From: Streptomyces sp. SCUT-3
GTDB taxonomy: Bacteria > Actinomycetota > Actinomycetes > Streptomycetales > Streptomycetaceae
Length of the DNA stretch: 64,000 bases
Reading direction: 5' to 3'
NCBI RefSeq assembly: GCF_014083985.1
Contig: NZ_CP046907.1
Location: 1,778,001 to 1,842,000, forward strand
Shown: positions 29,474 through 37,489 of the stretch, one piece after another
Layout: each line of letters opens with the position of its first letter
Position numbering within the stretch: position 1 is the stretch's first letter
The notes under the pieces: generated by a model
Databases searched by the model: none
Told to the model about the DNA's origin: nothing
Seen by the model: the letters and a program-made list of their open reading frames with translations, nothing else
Program-made: the position numbers and the translations under genes

Positions 29474-30424
29474 CTAGAAGAGCACCCTCGCCAGCGCCGT
29501 ACGGGCCGCGACGACCCGCGGGTCGTCGGCCCCGATCACCTCGAAGAGCTCCAGCAGCCGCACCCGCACCGCGTCCCGGTCCTCGCCGACGGTGCGGCGG
29601 ACGGTGTCGACCAAGCGGGAGAAGGCGTCCTCCACGTGGCCGCCGACCATGTCCAGGTCTGCCGCGGCGATCTGCGCCCGCGGGTCCGACGGCTTCTCCG
29701 CCGCCTCCCTGCGCACCGCCTGCGCGTCCAGTCCCTGCACCCGCTGCAGGAGTTCGGCCTGCGCCAGGCCGAGCTTGGCCTCGGCGTCGCCGGGCCGGTC
29801 GGAGAGGACGTTGCGGTAGGCCTGGATCGCGCCGCCCAGGTCGCCGCGGTCGAGCGCGTCGTGCGCGGCCGCCAGCACCGGGTCCTGCGGGGCCTCGGGG
29901 GCCGCCGCGGCCCCCTCGCCCGGCTCGACGGGGGCGCCCACGATCCCGAACTGCGTCTCGGCCACCTCGATCAGCTGGTCGAGCACCTGCCGGATCTGGG
30001 CCTCCGGGGAGGCGCCCTGGAACAGCGGCACCAACTGGCCGCCGACCACCGCCATCACCGCGGGGATGCCCTGGATGCCGAACTGCTGGGCCAGCATCTG
30101 GTTGGCGTCGACGTCGACCTTGGCCAGCACGAAACGGCCGGCGTACTCGGCGGCCAGCCGCTCCAGGACCGGGCCGAGCTGCTTGCAGGGCCCGCACCAC
30201 TCGGCCCAGAAGTCGATCACGACCGGGACCTCGGCCGAGCGCTGGAGGACGTCGGCCTCGAACCCGGCCTCGGTGACGTCGAACACGAGCCGGGCGCCGG
30301 CCGCGGCGTCCCGGGAACCCGGGCCCGCCTGCGGGCGGGCCTCCGCCTTCTGCCTGGCCTCGCTGGCCGCCTTCACCGCGGCGAGGTCGACCACGCCGCT
30401 CATGGACATGTTCCGTGGCTGCAT
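29474..30424 (-). CDS. Thioredoxin-like protein with C-terminal TPR repeats (YbbN/CnoX-like)
   Basis: 316 residues from ATG 30424 (GGAGG about 9 bases upstream); the open frame continues to 31171 but there runs antisense to tetR. N-terminal 45 residues polar. Thioredoxin fold about 46-155 with the redox motif Cys77-Gly-Pro-Cys80 (FWAEWCGPCKQLGP) and cis-Pro in GIQGIPAVM. The C-terminal half has tetratricopeptide-like helices (AAHDALDRGDLGGAIQAYRN). Homologues are co-chaperones that protect proteins from oxidation and hand them to chaperones; cytoplasmic. Faces tetR across a 275-base spacer holding a 25-bp palindromic operator. Confidence 0.9.
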   Translation of the reverse strand: MQPRNMSMSGVVDLAAVKAASEARQKAEARPQAGPGSRDAAAGARLVFDVTEAGFEADVLQRSAEVPVVIDFWAEWCGPCKQLGPVLERLAAEYAGRFVLAKVDVDANQMLAQQFGIQGIPAVMAVVGGQLVPLFQGASPEAQIRQVLDQLIEVAETQFGIVGAPVEPGEGAAAAPEAPQDPVLAAAHDALDRGDLGGAIQAYRNVLSDRPGDAEAKLGLAQAELLQRVQGLDAQAVRREAAEKPSDPRAQIAAADLDMVGGHVEDAFSRLVDTVRRTVGEDRDAVRVRLLELFEVIGADDPRVVAARTALARVLF

Positions 30425-30536
30425 GGCGCCAATCCTCCCCCCTCGGCCGGGCATGTGTGAAACCGGCTGCCGGTCCGGCGCGCTCCGGCGGCCTCGTGCG
30501 GCGCGGGGTCCCCACCTCGCGCCAGTGGCTGTCGCT

Positions 30537-30561
30537 CTTACGCTACGGGTCGTAGCGTAAG
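30537..30561. promoter_or_regulatory. 25-bp palindromic operator upstream of tetR
   Basis: CTTACGCTAC and its exact complement flank a 5-base centre. Size and position between tetR and a divergent gene suggest autoregulation by the TetR protein. Confidence 0.6.
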
Positions 30562-30699
30562 TGCCGGGGAGCCGGGCGGGCAAGGGCGCCCGGGGGCGGG
30601 GACGGTGATCCGCCTCACCCCGCGCCGCGGGGGCCCGGCGGGCACCCCCGGGGGTATCGTCCTTGCCTCTCCTCCCCCGCGAGCACTCCAGGAGCGTCC

Positions 30700-31509
30700 A
30701 TGGCCACCTTCGGCAACGCCAGGCGGACCGGCCGGCCGCGCAGCGCCGAGGCCGACGCCGCCATCCTCGCCGCCACCCGCACGGCCCTGGTCGAACTGGG
30801 CTGGGGGCGGCTGACGATGGGGGACGTGGCGGCCCGGGCCGGCGTCGCCAAGACGACCCTGTACCGGCGCTGGTCGTCCAAGAGCGAACTGGTCGTGGAC
30901 GCGGTGGCCGTGCTCTTCGACGAACTGCGGCTGACCGACCGCGGGAGCCTGCGGGCCGACGTGGAGGACATGGTGCGGCAGATCGGCGAACTGCTCGATC
31001 GGCCGGAGACCAAGACGGCGCTGATGGCGGTGATGGCCGAGTCGGCCCGCGACCCGGCGCTGCGGCTGCGGATCCGCGACGCCATCGTCGGCCGGCAGCG
31101 GCACCTGGTCGTCCAGGGGCGCCGGCGGGCCCAGGAGCGGGGGGAGCTCCCCCCGGACGCGCCCGGGGCACAAAACTGCGCGGACCGCGCGGACTGCCCG
31201 GGGAGTGCGGGGAACGCGGAGAGTGCGGGGAACGCGGAGGGCCCGGGGGGCGCGGAGGCCGCGGGCTGCGCGGGCTGCGGCGGGGCCGGCGGGGAGGGGC
31301 CGGGCCCGGGGGCCCGCGCGGCGGCCCGCAGCACGGACCTGGTCTTCGACGTGATCGCCGGGGCGGTGGTCAACCGCACCCTGGTCAGCGCCGAGCCGGT
31401 GGACGAGGCGTGGGCCCGCGCCTTCACCACCCTGCTGCTCGGCGGGATGGCGGAGGCCGACCGGCAGATCCGGGAGCAGGAAGGGGCCGGCAACGCCCCG
31501 CGCGCCTGA
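30700..31509 (+). CDS. TetR-family transcriptional regulator with Cys-containing low-complexity insert
   Basis: 269 residues, ATG 30700, AGGAG 5 bases upstream. N-terminal HTH about 18-65 (LTMGDVAARAGVAKTTLYRRWSSKSELV). The ligand-binding part follows, but after residue 155 there is an inserted Gly/Ala/Glu-rich stretch of about 50 residues containing four cysteines (QNCADRADC ... AAGCAGCGG) before the last two helices (FDVIAGAVVNRTLV). The insert is encoded partly by an 18-bp direct repeat, so it probably arose by slippage. Longer than usual (about 200 residues) by this amount. Likely controls itself and perhaps the divergent thioredoxin gene. Its last codons form one arm of a terminator hairpin. 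Confidence 0.88.
   Translation: MATFGNARRTGRPRSAEADAAILAATRTALVELGWGRLTMGDVAARAGVAKTTLYRRWSSKSELVVDAVAVLFDELRLTDRGSLRADVEDMVRQIGELLDRPETKTALMAVMAESARDPALRLRIRDAIVGRQRHLVVQGRRRAQERGELPPDAPGAQNCADRADCPGSAGNAESAGNAEGPGGAEAAGCAGCGGAGGEGPGPGARAAARSTDLVFDVIAGAVVNRTLVSAEPVDEAWARAFTTLLLGGMAEADRQIREQEGAGNAPRA
31203..31238 (+). repeat. Two 18-bp direct repeats inside tetR
   Basis: Units 31203-31220 and 31221-31238 are identical (six codons each), encoding SAGNAE-type hexapeptides of the low-complexity insert. Confidence 0.85.
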
Positions 31510-31530
31510 CCTCGCGCGGGGCGTTGCCGG
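31487..31530. terminator. Terminator hairpin spanning the tetR stop codon
   Basis: 18-bp perfect stem (31487-31504 with 31513-31530); the 8-base loop contains the TGA. Serves tetR and convergent icmA. Confidence 0.75.
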
Positions 31531-31581
31531 AGAGCGCCGCCGGGGGGCGCCGCCGGCCGGGGCCGTGCGGGCCCGGCGGGT

Positions 31582-33282
31582 TCAGAACCGGGCGGGCTCG
31601 GTGTAGCCGCCCCACTCCTCGCGCAGGACGCCGCAGATCTCGCCGAGGGTGGCCTCGGCGCGGACCGCGTCCAGCATCGCCGGGATCATGTTCTCCCCGC
31701 CGCGGGCGGCATCCAGCATCCGGCCCAGGGCGGCGTCGACCGCGGCGTCGTCGCGGGCGGCGCGGCGGTCGGCGAGGACGCGCACCTGCTCCTTCTCCAC
31801 CTCGTGGCTGACCCGCAGGATCTCCAGGTCGCCGGTGACCGAGCCGTGGTGGCAGTTGACGCCGACGACCCTCTTCTCGCCCTTCTCCAGCGCCTGCTGG
31901 TAGCGGAAGGCGGCCTCGGCGATCTCGCCGGTGAAGTAGCCGTCCTCGATGCCGCGCAGGATCCCGGAGGTCATCGGGCCGACGGCGTGGTTGCCGTCGG
32001 GGACCGCGCGGGCGCCCAGTTCCTTGATCCGGTCGAAGATCGCCTCGGCCTCGGCCTCGATGCGGTCGGTCAGCGCCTCGACGTACCAGGAGCCGCCCAG
32101 CGGGTCGGCCACGGAGGTGACCCCGATCTCCTCCATCAGCACCTGCTGGGTGCGCAGGGCGATCTCGGCGGCCTGCTCCGAGGGCAGCGCCAGGGTCTCG
32201 TCGAGGGCGTTGGTGTGCAGGGAGTTGGTGCCGCCGAGCACCGCGGCCAGGGCCTCCACCGCGGTGCGCACCACGTTGTTGTAGGGCTGCTGGGCGGTGA
32301 GCGAGACGCCGGCGGTCTGGGTGTGGAAGCGCAGCCACTGGGCCTTGTCGGTCTTCGCGCCGTAGACGTCCCGCAGCCAGCGGGCCCAGATCCGGCGGGC
32401 GGCGCGGAACTTGGCGATCTCCTCGAAGAAGTCGAGGTGCGCGTCGAAGAAGAAGGACAGGCCCGGGGCGAAGGTGTCGACGTCCAGGCCGCGGGAGAGG
32501 CCGAGCTCGACGTAGCCGAAGCCGTCGGCGAGGGTGTAGGCGAGCTCCTGCGCGGCCGTGGAGCCGGCCTCGCGGATGTGGTAGCCGGAGACCGACAGCG
32601 GCTTGTAGGCGGGGATGCCCTTCGCGCAGTACTCCATCAGGTCGCCGATGAGGCGCAGGTGCGGCTCGGGCGCGAAGAGCCACTCCTTCTGCGCGATGTA
32701 CTCCTTGAAGATGTCGGTCTGCAGGGTGCCGTTGAGCACCGACGGGTCGACGCCCTGCCGTTCCGCGGCCACCAGGTACATGCAGAAGACCGGCACCGCG
32801 GGCCCGGAGATCGTCATGGAGGTGGTGACCTCGCCGAGCGGGATGCCCCGGAAGAGGACCTCCATGTCGGCGGCGGAGTCGATCGCCACTCCGCAGTGGC
32901 CGACCTCCCCCAGGGAGCGCGGGTCGTCGGAGTCGCGGCCCATCAGGGTGGGCATGTCGAAGGCGACGGACAGGCCGCCGCCGCCGGCGTCCAGGATCAT
33001 CCGGTAGCGCTCGTTGGTCTGCTCGGCGTTGCCGAACCCGGCGAACTGGCGGATGGTCCAGGTGCGCCCGCGGTAGCCGGTCGGGTGCAGTCCCCGGGTG
33101 AAGGGGTACTCGCCGGGCCAGCCGATGCGCTCGAAGCCGGGGCGGGTCTCCCCGGGGGCCGGGCCGTAGACCGGCTCGACCGGGTTCCCGGACAGGGTGG
33201 TGAAGTCCGCGTCGCGCTTGCGGGCGGAGTCGTATCGGGCCTGCCAGCGGCGGCGGCCTTCTTCAACGGCGTCGACGTCCAT
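31582..33282 (-). CDS. icmA: Isobutyryl-CoA mutase, large (catalytic) subunit
   Basis: 566 residues from ATG 33282, the same length as Streptomyces IcmA. B12-dependent radical isomerisation of isobutyryl-CoA and n-butyryl-CoA. The mutase barrel is present ([34 protein letters not shown]) but the C-terminal cobalamin domain is absent, so a separate small subunit (IcmB), not in this window, is needed. Substrate residues: Phe80 and Gln198, as in IcmA; methylmalonyl-CoA mutases have Tyr and Arg there. No clear RBS; two GGACGTCC palindromes lie just upstream, overlapping the likely promoter. MeaB, epimerase and PduO adenosyltransferase in the window serve B12 mutases. Convergent with tetR. Confidence 0.93.
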   Translation of the reverse strand: MDVDAVEEGRRRWQARYDSARKRDADFTTLSGNPVEPVYGPAPGETRPGFERIGWPGEYPFTRGLHPTGYRGRTWTIRQFAGFGNAEQTNERYRMILDAGGGGLSVAFDMPTLMGRDSDDPRSLGEVGHCGVAIDSAADMEVLFRGIPLGEVTTSMTISGPAVPVFCMYLVAAERQGVDPSVLNGTLQTDIFKEYIAQKEWLFAPEPHLRLIGDLMEYCAKGIPAYKPLSVSGYHIREAGSTAAQELAYTLADGFGYVELGLSRGLDVDTFAPGLSFFFDAHLDFFEEIAKFRAARRIWARWLRDVYGAKTDKAQWLRFHTQTAGVSLTAQQPYNNVVRTAVEALAAVLGGTNSLHTNALDETLALPSEQAAEIALRTQQVLMEEIGVTSVADPLGGSWYVEALTDRIEAEAEAIFDRIKELGARAVPDGNHAVGPMTSGILRGIEDGYFTGEIAEAAFRYQQALEKGEKRVVGVNCHHGSVTGDLEILRVSHEVEKEQVRVLADRRAARDDAAVDAALGRMLDAARGGENMIPAMLDAVRAEATLGEICGVLREEWGGYTEPARF

Positions 33283-33292
33283 ACGACGAAAG

Positions 33293-33330
33293 TACTTGGA
33301 CGTCCGAGCAATTACTAGGACGTCCAAGTA
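33293..33330. promoter_or_regulatory. Double palindromic operator at icmA
   Basis: Two copies of CTNGGACGTCCNAG (33295-33308 and 33315-33328), centres 20 bp apart; together they form a 13-bp perfect inverted repeat (TACTTGGACGTCC and complement) around 12 bases. Begins 11 bases before the icmA ATG. Confidence 0.7.
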
Positions 33331-33387
33331 TTTTTTGCCGTGCGACTCGGAAAAGCCCCCCGGACGGGTGCCGCCGCAGGAGTGGCG

Positions 33388-33717
33388 TCAGGCCCGGACC
33401 GGCTCCGGGGCCGGCTCCACCAGCGGCTCGACCTGGCGGGAGATCTTCCGCTCGACCACCACGCCGAGGACCGGGATCGTGCCGGCCAGCAGCACGCCGA
33501 CGATCTTCCCGAAGCCCCACTTCGCCTTGGAGCCGAGGTCGAAGGCGAAGACCACGTAGAGGATGTAGAGGAGGCCGTGGAGCTGGGAGACCGCGAAGGT
33601 GACGTCCTCGCCCGTGCCGAAGCCGTACTTGAAGACCATGCAGGTGCACAGCACCAGCAGCATCACGGCAGTGACGTACGCCATGACCCGGTAGCGGGTC
33701 AGCACACTCTGCTTCAT
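33388..33717 (-). CDS. DUF3817 membrane protein
   Basis: 109 residues, ATG 33717. Three or four hydrophobic segments: VMAYVTAVMLLVLCTCMVF, LHGLLYILYVVFAFDLG and IVGVLLAGTIPVLGVVVE. The layout with an early charged Tyr/Arg segment, HGxLYxLY and a closing FxxERK-like stretch fits the actinobacterial DUF3817 family. Function unknown. TACCCT at 7 bases before the ATG and no Shine-Dalgarno suggest a leaderless mRNA. A second family member lies at 34763-35134. Upstream on the same strand is a MarR gene, 78 bases away. Confidence 0.85.
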   Translation of the reverse strand: MKQSVLTRYRVMAYVTAVMLLVLCTCMVFKYGFGTGEDVTFAVSQLHGLLYILYVVFAFDLGSKAKWGFGKIVGVLLAGTIPVLGVVVERKISRQVEPLVEPAPEPVRA

Positions 33718-33724
33718 GCGTTTG

Positions 33725-33730
33725 AGGGTA
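33725..33730 (-). promoter_or_regulatory. -10 box TACCCT for the DUF3817 gene
   Basis: Hexamer ends 7 bases before ATG 33717; leaderless arrangement. Confidence 0.45.
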
Positions 33731-33795
33731 ACCGGGCGGCCCTGCGTCCCCGACGGCGCCCCCGACCCCCGCTTTGCCGTGCCTTTACCCCGCCC

Positions 33796-34305
33796 TTACT
33801 TCTCCTCGAAGTCCCCGGCGGCCAGCCGCAGCGGCCTCAGCATGGCGAAGATCTCCGCGCACTCCTCGTCGTCGTACGCGCCCAGGCCGAAATCCATGGC
33901 CATCAGGTCGCGGGTCGCGCCCTCCACGACCTCCCGGCCCCGCGCGGTGATCGAGGCCAGGGTGCCGCGGCCGTCGTTGGGGTTGGGGCGCTTGTCCACG
34001 AAGCCGGAGCGCACCAGCCGGTCGACGGTGTTGGTCACCGAGGTGGGGTGGACCATCAGCCGCTCCCCGATCTTGGACATGGGGAGCTCGCCGGCCTTGC
34101 TGAAGGTCAGCAGCACCAGCGCCTCGTAGCGGGCGAAGGTGAGCCCGTAGGGCTTGACCACCGCGTCGACCTGGGACAGCAGGATCTGGTGGGCCCGCAT
34201 GATCGAGGTGATGGCGGCCATCGCCGGCACGGCGCCCCACCGCTGCCGCCACAGCTCGTCGGCGCGCGCGATGGGGTCGAACGGAAGACTGAGGGACTTC
34301 GGCAC
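33796..34305 (-). CDS. MarR-family transcriptional regulator
   Basis: 169 residues from GTG 34305; the open frame upstream to 34770 runs through a non-coding spacer and into other genes. Winged HTH: helices LTFARYEALVLLTFSKAGEL, then MSKIGERLMVHPTSVTNTVDRLVRSGF and the wing VDKRPNPNDGRGTLASIT; dimerisation helices at both ends. The acidic C-terminus (FEEK) is short. No Shine-Dalgarno; a CCTATAGG element lies 9 bases before the start. Transcribed toward the DUF3817 gene. The ligand is unknown; homologues are common next to B12-mutase and DUF3817 genes in actinomycetes (recollection, not checked). Confidence 0.88.
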   Translation of the reverse strand: MPKSLSLPFDPIARADELWRQRWGAVPAMAAITSIMRAHQILLSQVDAVVKPYGLTFARYEALVLLTFSKAGELPMSKIGERLMVHPTSVTNTVDRLVRSGFVDKRPNPNDGRGTLASITARGREVVEGATRDLMAMDFGLGAYDDEECAEIFAMLRPLRLAAGDFEEK

Positions 34306-34314
34306 GCCAGGAAG

Positions 34315-34322
34315 CCTATAGG
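34315..34322 (-). promoter_or_regulatory. Possible -10 (TATAGG) of the MarR gene
   Basis: CCTATAGG, itself a palindrome, 9 bases before GTG 34305; near-leaderless spacing and potential regulator contact. Confidence 0.4.
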
Positions 34323-34448
34323 TCCGCCGTTCGGGGGAGTTCCCTGTCTCACTGTGCGGCCCTGCGCGGCCCTGTGCGGGCCCCGCGGCAGGCCGGACGG
34401 GCGGCGCGGGTCCCGCGGCCGCCCGGGCGGCCGCGGGACCCGCGGGGG

Positions 34449-34766
34449 CTAGGACGCCGCAGGCGTCCCGGGGCCGTCCGCCAGCCGGCGCTCGACGGCG
34501 GCGACCTTGGAGGTGAGGCCGTCGGTGACGCCGGGGCGGACGTCGGCCTTGAGGACCAGGCTCACCCGGGGCGCGCGGGCCTCGACCGCGGCGACGGCGC
34601 GGCGGACCACGTCCATCACCTCGTCCCACTCCCCCTCGACACAGGTGAACATCGCGTCGGTGCGGTTCGGCAGGCCGGACTCGCGGACCACGCGGACGGC
34701 GTCGGCGACGTACTCCCCCACGTCCTCGCCGACGCCCAGCGGGGTGACCGAGAAGGCGACGATCAC
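34449..34766 (-). CDS. MTH1187-type thiamine-binding-family protein
   Basis: 105 residues from GTG 34766, which overlaps the stop of the upstream DUF3817 gene (GTGA). Small alpha/beta ferredoxin-like protein: [40 protein letters not shown] and [15 protein letters not shown] match the MTH1187/YkoF-like family, whose members form tetramers and bind thiamine or small ligands. No membrane segment; cytoplasmic. Coupling to a DUF3817 membrane protein is a hint of joint function but nothing shows transport. Followed by a GC-rich spacer to the MarR promoter. Confidence 0.82.
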   Translation of the reverse strand: MIVAFSVTPLGVGEDVGEYVADAVRVVRESGLPNRTDAMFTCVEGEWDEVMDVVRRAVAAVEARAPRVSLVLKADVRPGVTDGLTSKVAAVERRLADGPGTPAAS

Positions 34767-35134
34767 GCACCCACCGCCTGCTCGTCCCGGTCGCCCGGCG
34801 CGTCCTGCGCCTTGCGCCCGTGGGCGGCGGCGACCCACCGCTCCTCCTCCGCCTTGAGCAGGCGCTCCGCGTAGAAGCCGGCGAAGGGGATCACCGAGAG
34901 CACGAAGTACAGCACCGGGCGGCCCAGGGACCACTTGGTGCGGTTCCAGGCGTCCAGCAGGAAGAGGCAGAAGAGCACGAACAGGAAGCCGTGCACGGCA
35001 CCCAGCACGGGGACCGCGTTGAAGTCGGTGGTGCGCTTGAGCACCGAGGCGGCCAGCAGCACGACGAAGGACACCGCCTCGACGAAGGAGACGAGGCGGA
35101 ATCGGCGTACGGCGGAGGCGGTCTTCACGTCCAC
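34763..35134 (-). CDS. DUF3817 membrane protein (second copy)
   Basis: 123 residues from GTG 35134 (GAGGAA upstream). Hydrophobic segments: [37 protein letters not shown] and [20 protein letters not shown]. Shares with the 33388-33717 product the pattern HG-F-F followed by [12 protein letters not shown] and a C-terminal ER(L/K) after the last helix, so the two are paralogues. Polar C-terminal tail of about 30 residues. Translationally coupled to the thiamine-binding-type gene. Function unknown. Confidence 0.84.
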   Translation of the reverse strand: MDVKTASAVRRFRLVSFVEAVSFVVLLAASVLKRTTDFNAVPVLGAVHGFLFVLFCLFLLDAWNRTKWSLGRPVLYFVLSVIPFAGFYAERLLKAEEERWVAAAHGRKAQDAPGDRDEQAVGA

Positions 35135-35263
35135 GGGCGGGGTTCCTCTGGTGGGCGGGGCACGGGCACGGGGCGCCGGGGCTTGTGAAGGCGTGCACAA
35201 GCTCGGCGGGTCCCATTATCGCCACAGCCGACCCGGCACCCGTCCGCGGGGCCCCCGGAGGGG

Positions 35264-35269
35264 TAGCGT
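35264..35269 (+). promoter_or_regulatory. -10 box TAGCGT for the AIM24 operon
   Basis: Ends 6 bases before GTG 35276, no Shine-Dalgarno; leaderless arrangement. Confidence 0.5.
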
Positions 35270-35275
35270 CGGGCC

Positions 35276-35914
35276 GTGGCTCAGTTTCGACTCCAAGGGA
35301 CCAAGGTGCTCGCGGTCGACATGGCCGGCGACGCCGTGAAGGCCAGGAACGGCTCGATGGTCGCCTACGACGGCCGGATGTCGTTCAAGAAGATGACGGG
35401 CGGCGGTGAGGGCCTGCGCGGGATGGTGACGCGCAGGATCACCGGGGAGCAGATGGAGGTGATGGAGGTCGCCGGGCACGGCACGTGCTGGTTCGCCGAC
35501 CGGGCGAGCGAGGTCAACCTGGTGCGGCTGAACGGGGAGAAGCTGTTCGTCGAGGCGAGCAACCTGTTGTGCGCGGAGGCCTCGCTGCGCACGGGCACGT
35601 CGTTCACCGGGCTGCGCGGCGCGAGCCAGGGCAACGGCCTGTTCACCACCACGGTCGAGGGGCACGGCCGGGCGGCCCTGCTCTCCGACGGGCCGGCCGT
35701 GGTGCTGCGGGTCTCGCACGGCATGCCGCTCCAGGTCGACCCCGGGGCGTACGTCGCGCACACCGGCGACCTGCGGCAGCAGTTCCAGACCGGGATCAGC
35801 TGGCGGACCGCGGTCGGGGAGGGCTCGGGCGAGTCCTTCCAGATCCGCTTCGAGGGCGAGGGCCTGGTGTACGTCCAGCCCAGCGAGCGCAACACGATCG
35901 GGGGGCAGCTGTAG
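35276..35914 (+). CDS. AIM24-family protein (1 of 3)
   Basis: 212 residues, GTG 35276. Beta-rich AIM24/TRAP-like jelly-roll: [24 protein letters not shown] at the start and [21 protein letters not shown] near the end, with the repeated central piece [32 protein letters not shown]. Cytoplasmic, no signal. First of three adjacent family members on one strand, the second starting 3 bases after this stop. The mitochondrial namesake affects inner-membrane organisation, but bacterial function is not established. Probably leaderless. Confidence 0.88.
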   Translation: MAQFRLQGTKVLAVDMAGDAVKARNGSMVAYDGRMSFKKMTGGGEGLRGMVTRRITGEQMEVMEVAGHGTCWFADRASEVNLVRLNGEKLFVEASNLLCAEASLRTGTSFTGLRGASQGNGLFTTTVEGHGRAALLSDGPAVVLRVSHGMPLQVDPGAYVAHTGDLRQQFQTGISWRTAVGEGSGESFQIRFEGEGLVYVQPSERNTIGGQL

Positions 35915-35916
35915 GC

Positions 35917-36567
35917 ATGGGTTTCCACCGGATCAACTCAAAGATGGTCGAGGCCCGGGTGCGGCCCGGCGAGCGGCTGTTCAGCCAGCGCGGGGCGATG
36001 CTCGCCTACCGCGGCGCGGTGTCGTTCACCCCGAACGTCCAGGGCGGGAGCGGCGGCATCGGCTCGATGATCGGCCGGCGGATCGCCGGCGAGGCGGCGC
36101 CGCTGATGAGCGTCGAGGGCTCGGGCTCGGTGATGTTCGGCCACGGCGGGCACGAGGTGCACGTGGTCGACCTGGCCGGGGACACCCTCTACGTCGAGGC
36201 GGACCGGCTGCTGGCCTTCGAGGGGACGCTGCGGCAGGGGACGATGTTCATGGGCTCCCAGGGCGGGGTCATGGGCATGGTCCGCGGGCAGGTCACCGGC
36301 CAGGGGCTGTTCACCACCACCCTGGCCGGGCACGGCTCGGTGGCGGTCATGGCGCACGGCGGGGTCTTCGAGCTCCCCGTCTCCCCGGACCGGCCGGTGC
36401 ACGTGGACCCGCAGGCCTACGTCGCCCACCGCGGGGAGCTGCGCAACAAGCTGTCCGCGGCGCTGGGCTGGCGGGACATGGTGGGACGGGGGTCGGGCGA
36501 GGCGTTCCAGCTGGAGCTGTCCGGCCACGGCACGGTGTACGTGCAGGCGAGCGAGGAGAAGCTGTGA
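35917..36567 (+). CDS. AIM24-family protein (2 of 3)
   Basis: 216 residues, ATG 35917, 2 bases after the previous stop codon. Same fold as its neighbour: EARVRPGERLFSQRGAMLAY, GSVMFGHGGHEVHVVDLAGD, LYVEADRLLAFEGTLRQG and a C-terminal GSGEAFQLELSGHGTVYVQA. A Gly/Met-rich loop (GSQGGVMGMVRG) lies in the middle. The stop overlaps the GTG of the third gene. Likely a paralogue by tandem duplication; members may assemble with one another (inference). Confidence 0.87.
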   Translation: MGFHRINSKMVEARVRPGERLFSQRGAMLAYRGAVSFTPNVQGGSGGIGSMIGRRIAGEAAPLMSVEGSGSVMFGHGGHEVHVVDLAGDTLYVEADRLLAFEGTLRQGTMFMGSQGGVMGMVRGQVTGQGLFTTTLAGHGSVAVMAHGGVFELPVSPDRPVHVDPQAYVAHRGELRNKLSAALGWRDMVGRGSGEAFQLELSGHGTVYVQASEEKL

Positions 36568-37337
36568 ACCACTTCCAGGGCCCCGCGGGCGGCGGGCCGG
36601 TCGTCCACGACGCGCACTCCCTGCCGGTGGACGACAACGTCAACCCCTACGCGTTCAGCGTCGACCTCAAGGGCGAGTGGTTCCTGCAGAAGGGGAAGAT
36701 GATCGCCTACTACGGGCGGATCGACTTCCAGGGGCTGGGGGCCGGGCCGCTGGACCGGCTGGTGGCCGCGAACTTCCACTCGCCGCTGCACACCTCGGAC
36801 TGGGTGGTGGCCTCGGGGCAGGGCCGGATGGTGCTCGCCGACCGCGCCTTCGACGTCAACTCCTACGACCTGACGGACGGCAACCTCACCATTCGCTCCG
36901 GCAATCTCCTCGCCTTCCAGCCGGGACTGGCGCTCAAGCAGTCGATCGTCCCCGGCTTCCTCACGCTGCTCGGCACGGGCAAGTTCATCGCCTCCTCGAA
37001 CGGCCCGGTGCACTTCGTGGAGCCGCCGCTGCGGGTGGACCCGCAGGCGCTGGTGGGGTGGGCGGACTGCCCCTCCCCCTGCCACCACTACGACCACGGC
37101 TACCTGCGCGGCGTCATGGGCGGGATCAGGCAGCTGACCGGCCTGGGAGGGGTCTCGGGCGAGGAGCACCAGTACGAGTTCGCCGGGGCGGGGACCGTGC
37201 TGCTGCAGTCCAGCGAGACGGTCGTGCCGGTGGTGGACGGGCCTTCGGGCGCGGGGCAGCAGGCGGCGGCGCACGGCCCGGCGGGCATGCAGCTGCCGGG
37301 GCAACTGGGGGACCTGCAGCGCCGTTTCGGACTGTGA
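36564..37337 (+). CDS. AIM24-family protein (3 of 3)
   Basis: 257 residues, GTG 36564, GTGA overlap with the second gene. It is the most divergent of the three: core VDLKGEWFLQKGKMIAYYGR, VLADRAFDVNSYDLTDGNLT, FLTLLGTGKFIASS, then a CPSPCHHYDHGY insertion that could bind a metal, and a Gly/Ala/Gln-rich C-terminal tail of about 40 residues. Ends shortly before a 15-bp hairpin, the end of the operon. Confidence 0.87.
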   Translation: MNHFQGPAGGGPVVHDAHSLPVDDNVNPYAFSVDLKGEWFLQKGKMIAYYGRIDFQGLGAGPLDRLVAANFHSPLHTSDWVVASGQGRMVLADRAFDVNSYDLTDGNLTIRSGNLLAFQPGLALKQSIVPGFLTLLGTGKFIASSNGPVHFVEPPLRVDPQALVGWADCPSPCHHYDHGYLRGVMGGIRQLTGLGGVSGEEHQYEFAGAGTVLLQSSETVVPVVDGPSGAGQQAAAHGPAGMQLPGQLGDLQRRFGL

Positions 37338-37402
37338 GCGCACGGCTCCGCAGTGTGATTCCGAACACGTGAGTCGATTTTCCGGTGTGTGCATATGCAA
37401 AA

Positions 37403-37439
37403 GGTCGGCCTGCTCCGCAAGAATCGGAGCAGGCCGACC
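37403..37439. terminator. Terminator of the AIM24 operon
   Basis: 15-bp perfect stem (37403-37417 with 37425-37439), 7-base loop CAAGAAT, flanked 5' by AAAA. Confidence 0.75.
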
Positions 37440-37477
37440 CGGCTGCCATGATTGATTCGTTTTTCAACTTCTTTAGG

Positions 37478-37483
37478 TAGAAT
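37478..37483 (+). promoter_or_regulatory. -10 box TAGAAT for the MarR gene
   Basis: Near-consensus hexamer 6 bases before ATG 37490, in an AT-rich stretch; TTGATT at 37452-37457 is a possible -35 (spacing 20). TCAA ... TTGA around it is an imperfect dyad that could be an autoregulatory site. Confidence 0.6.
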
Positions 37484-37489
37484 TGACAC

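Noticed and set aside
31582-33282. Calling the mutase methylmalonyl-CoA mutase
   Set aside because: Phe80/Gln198 and lack of a B12 domain indicate isobutyryl-CoA mutase large subunit.
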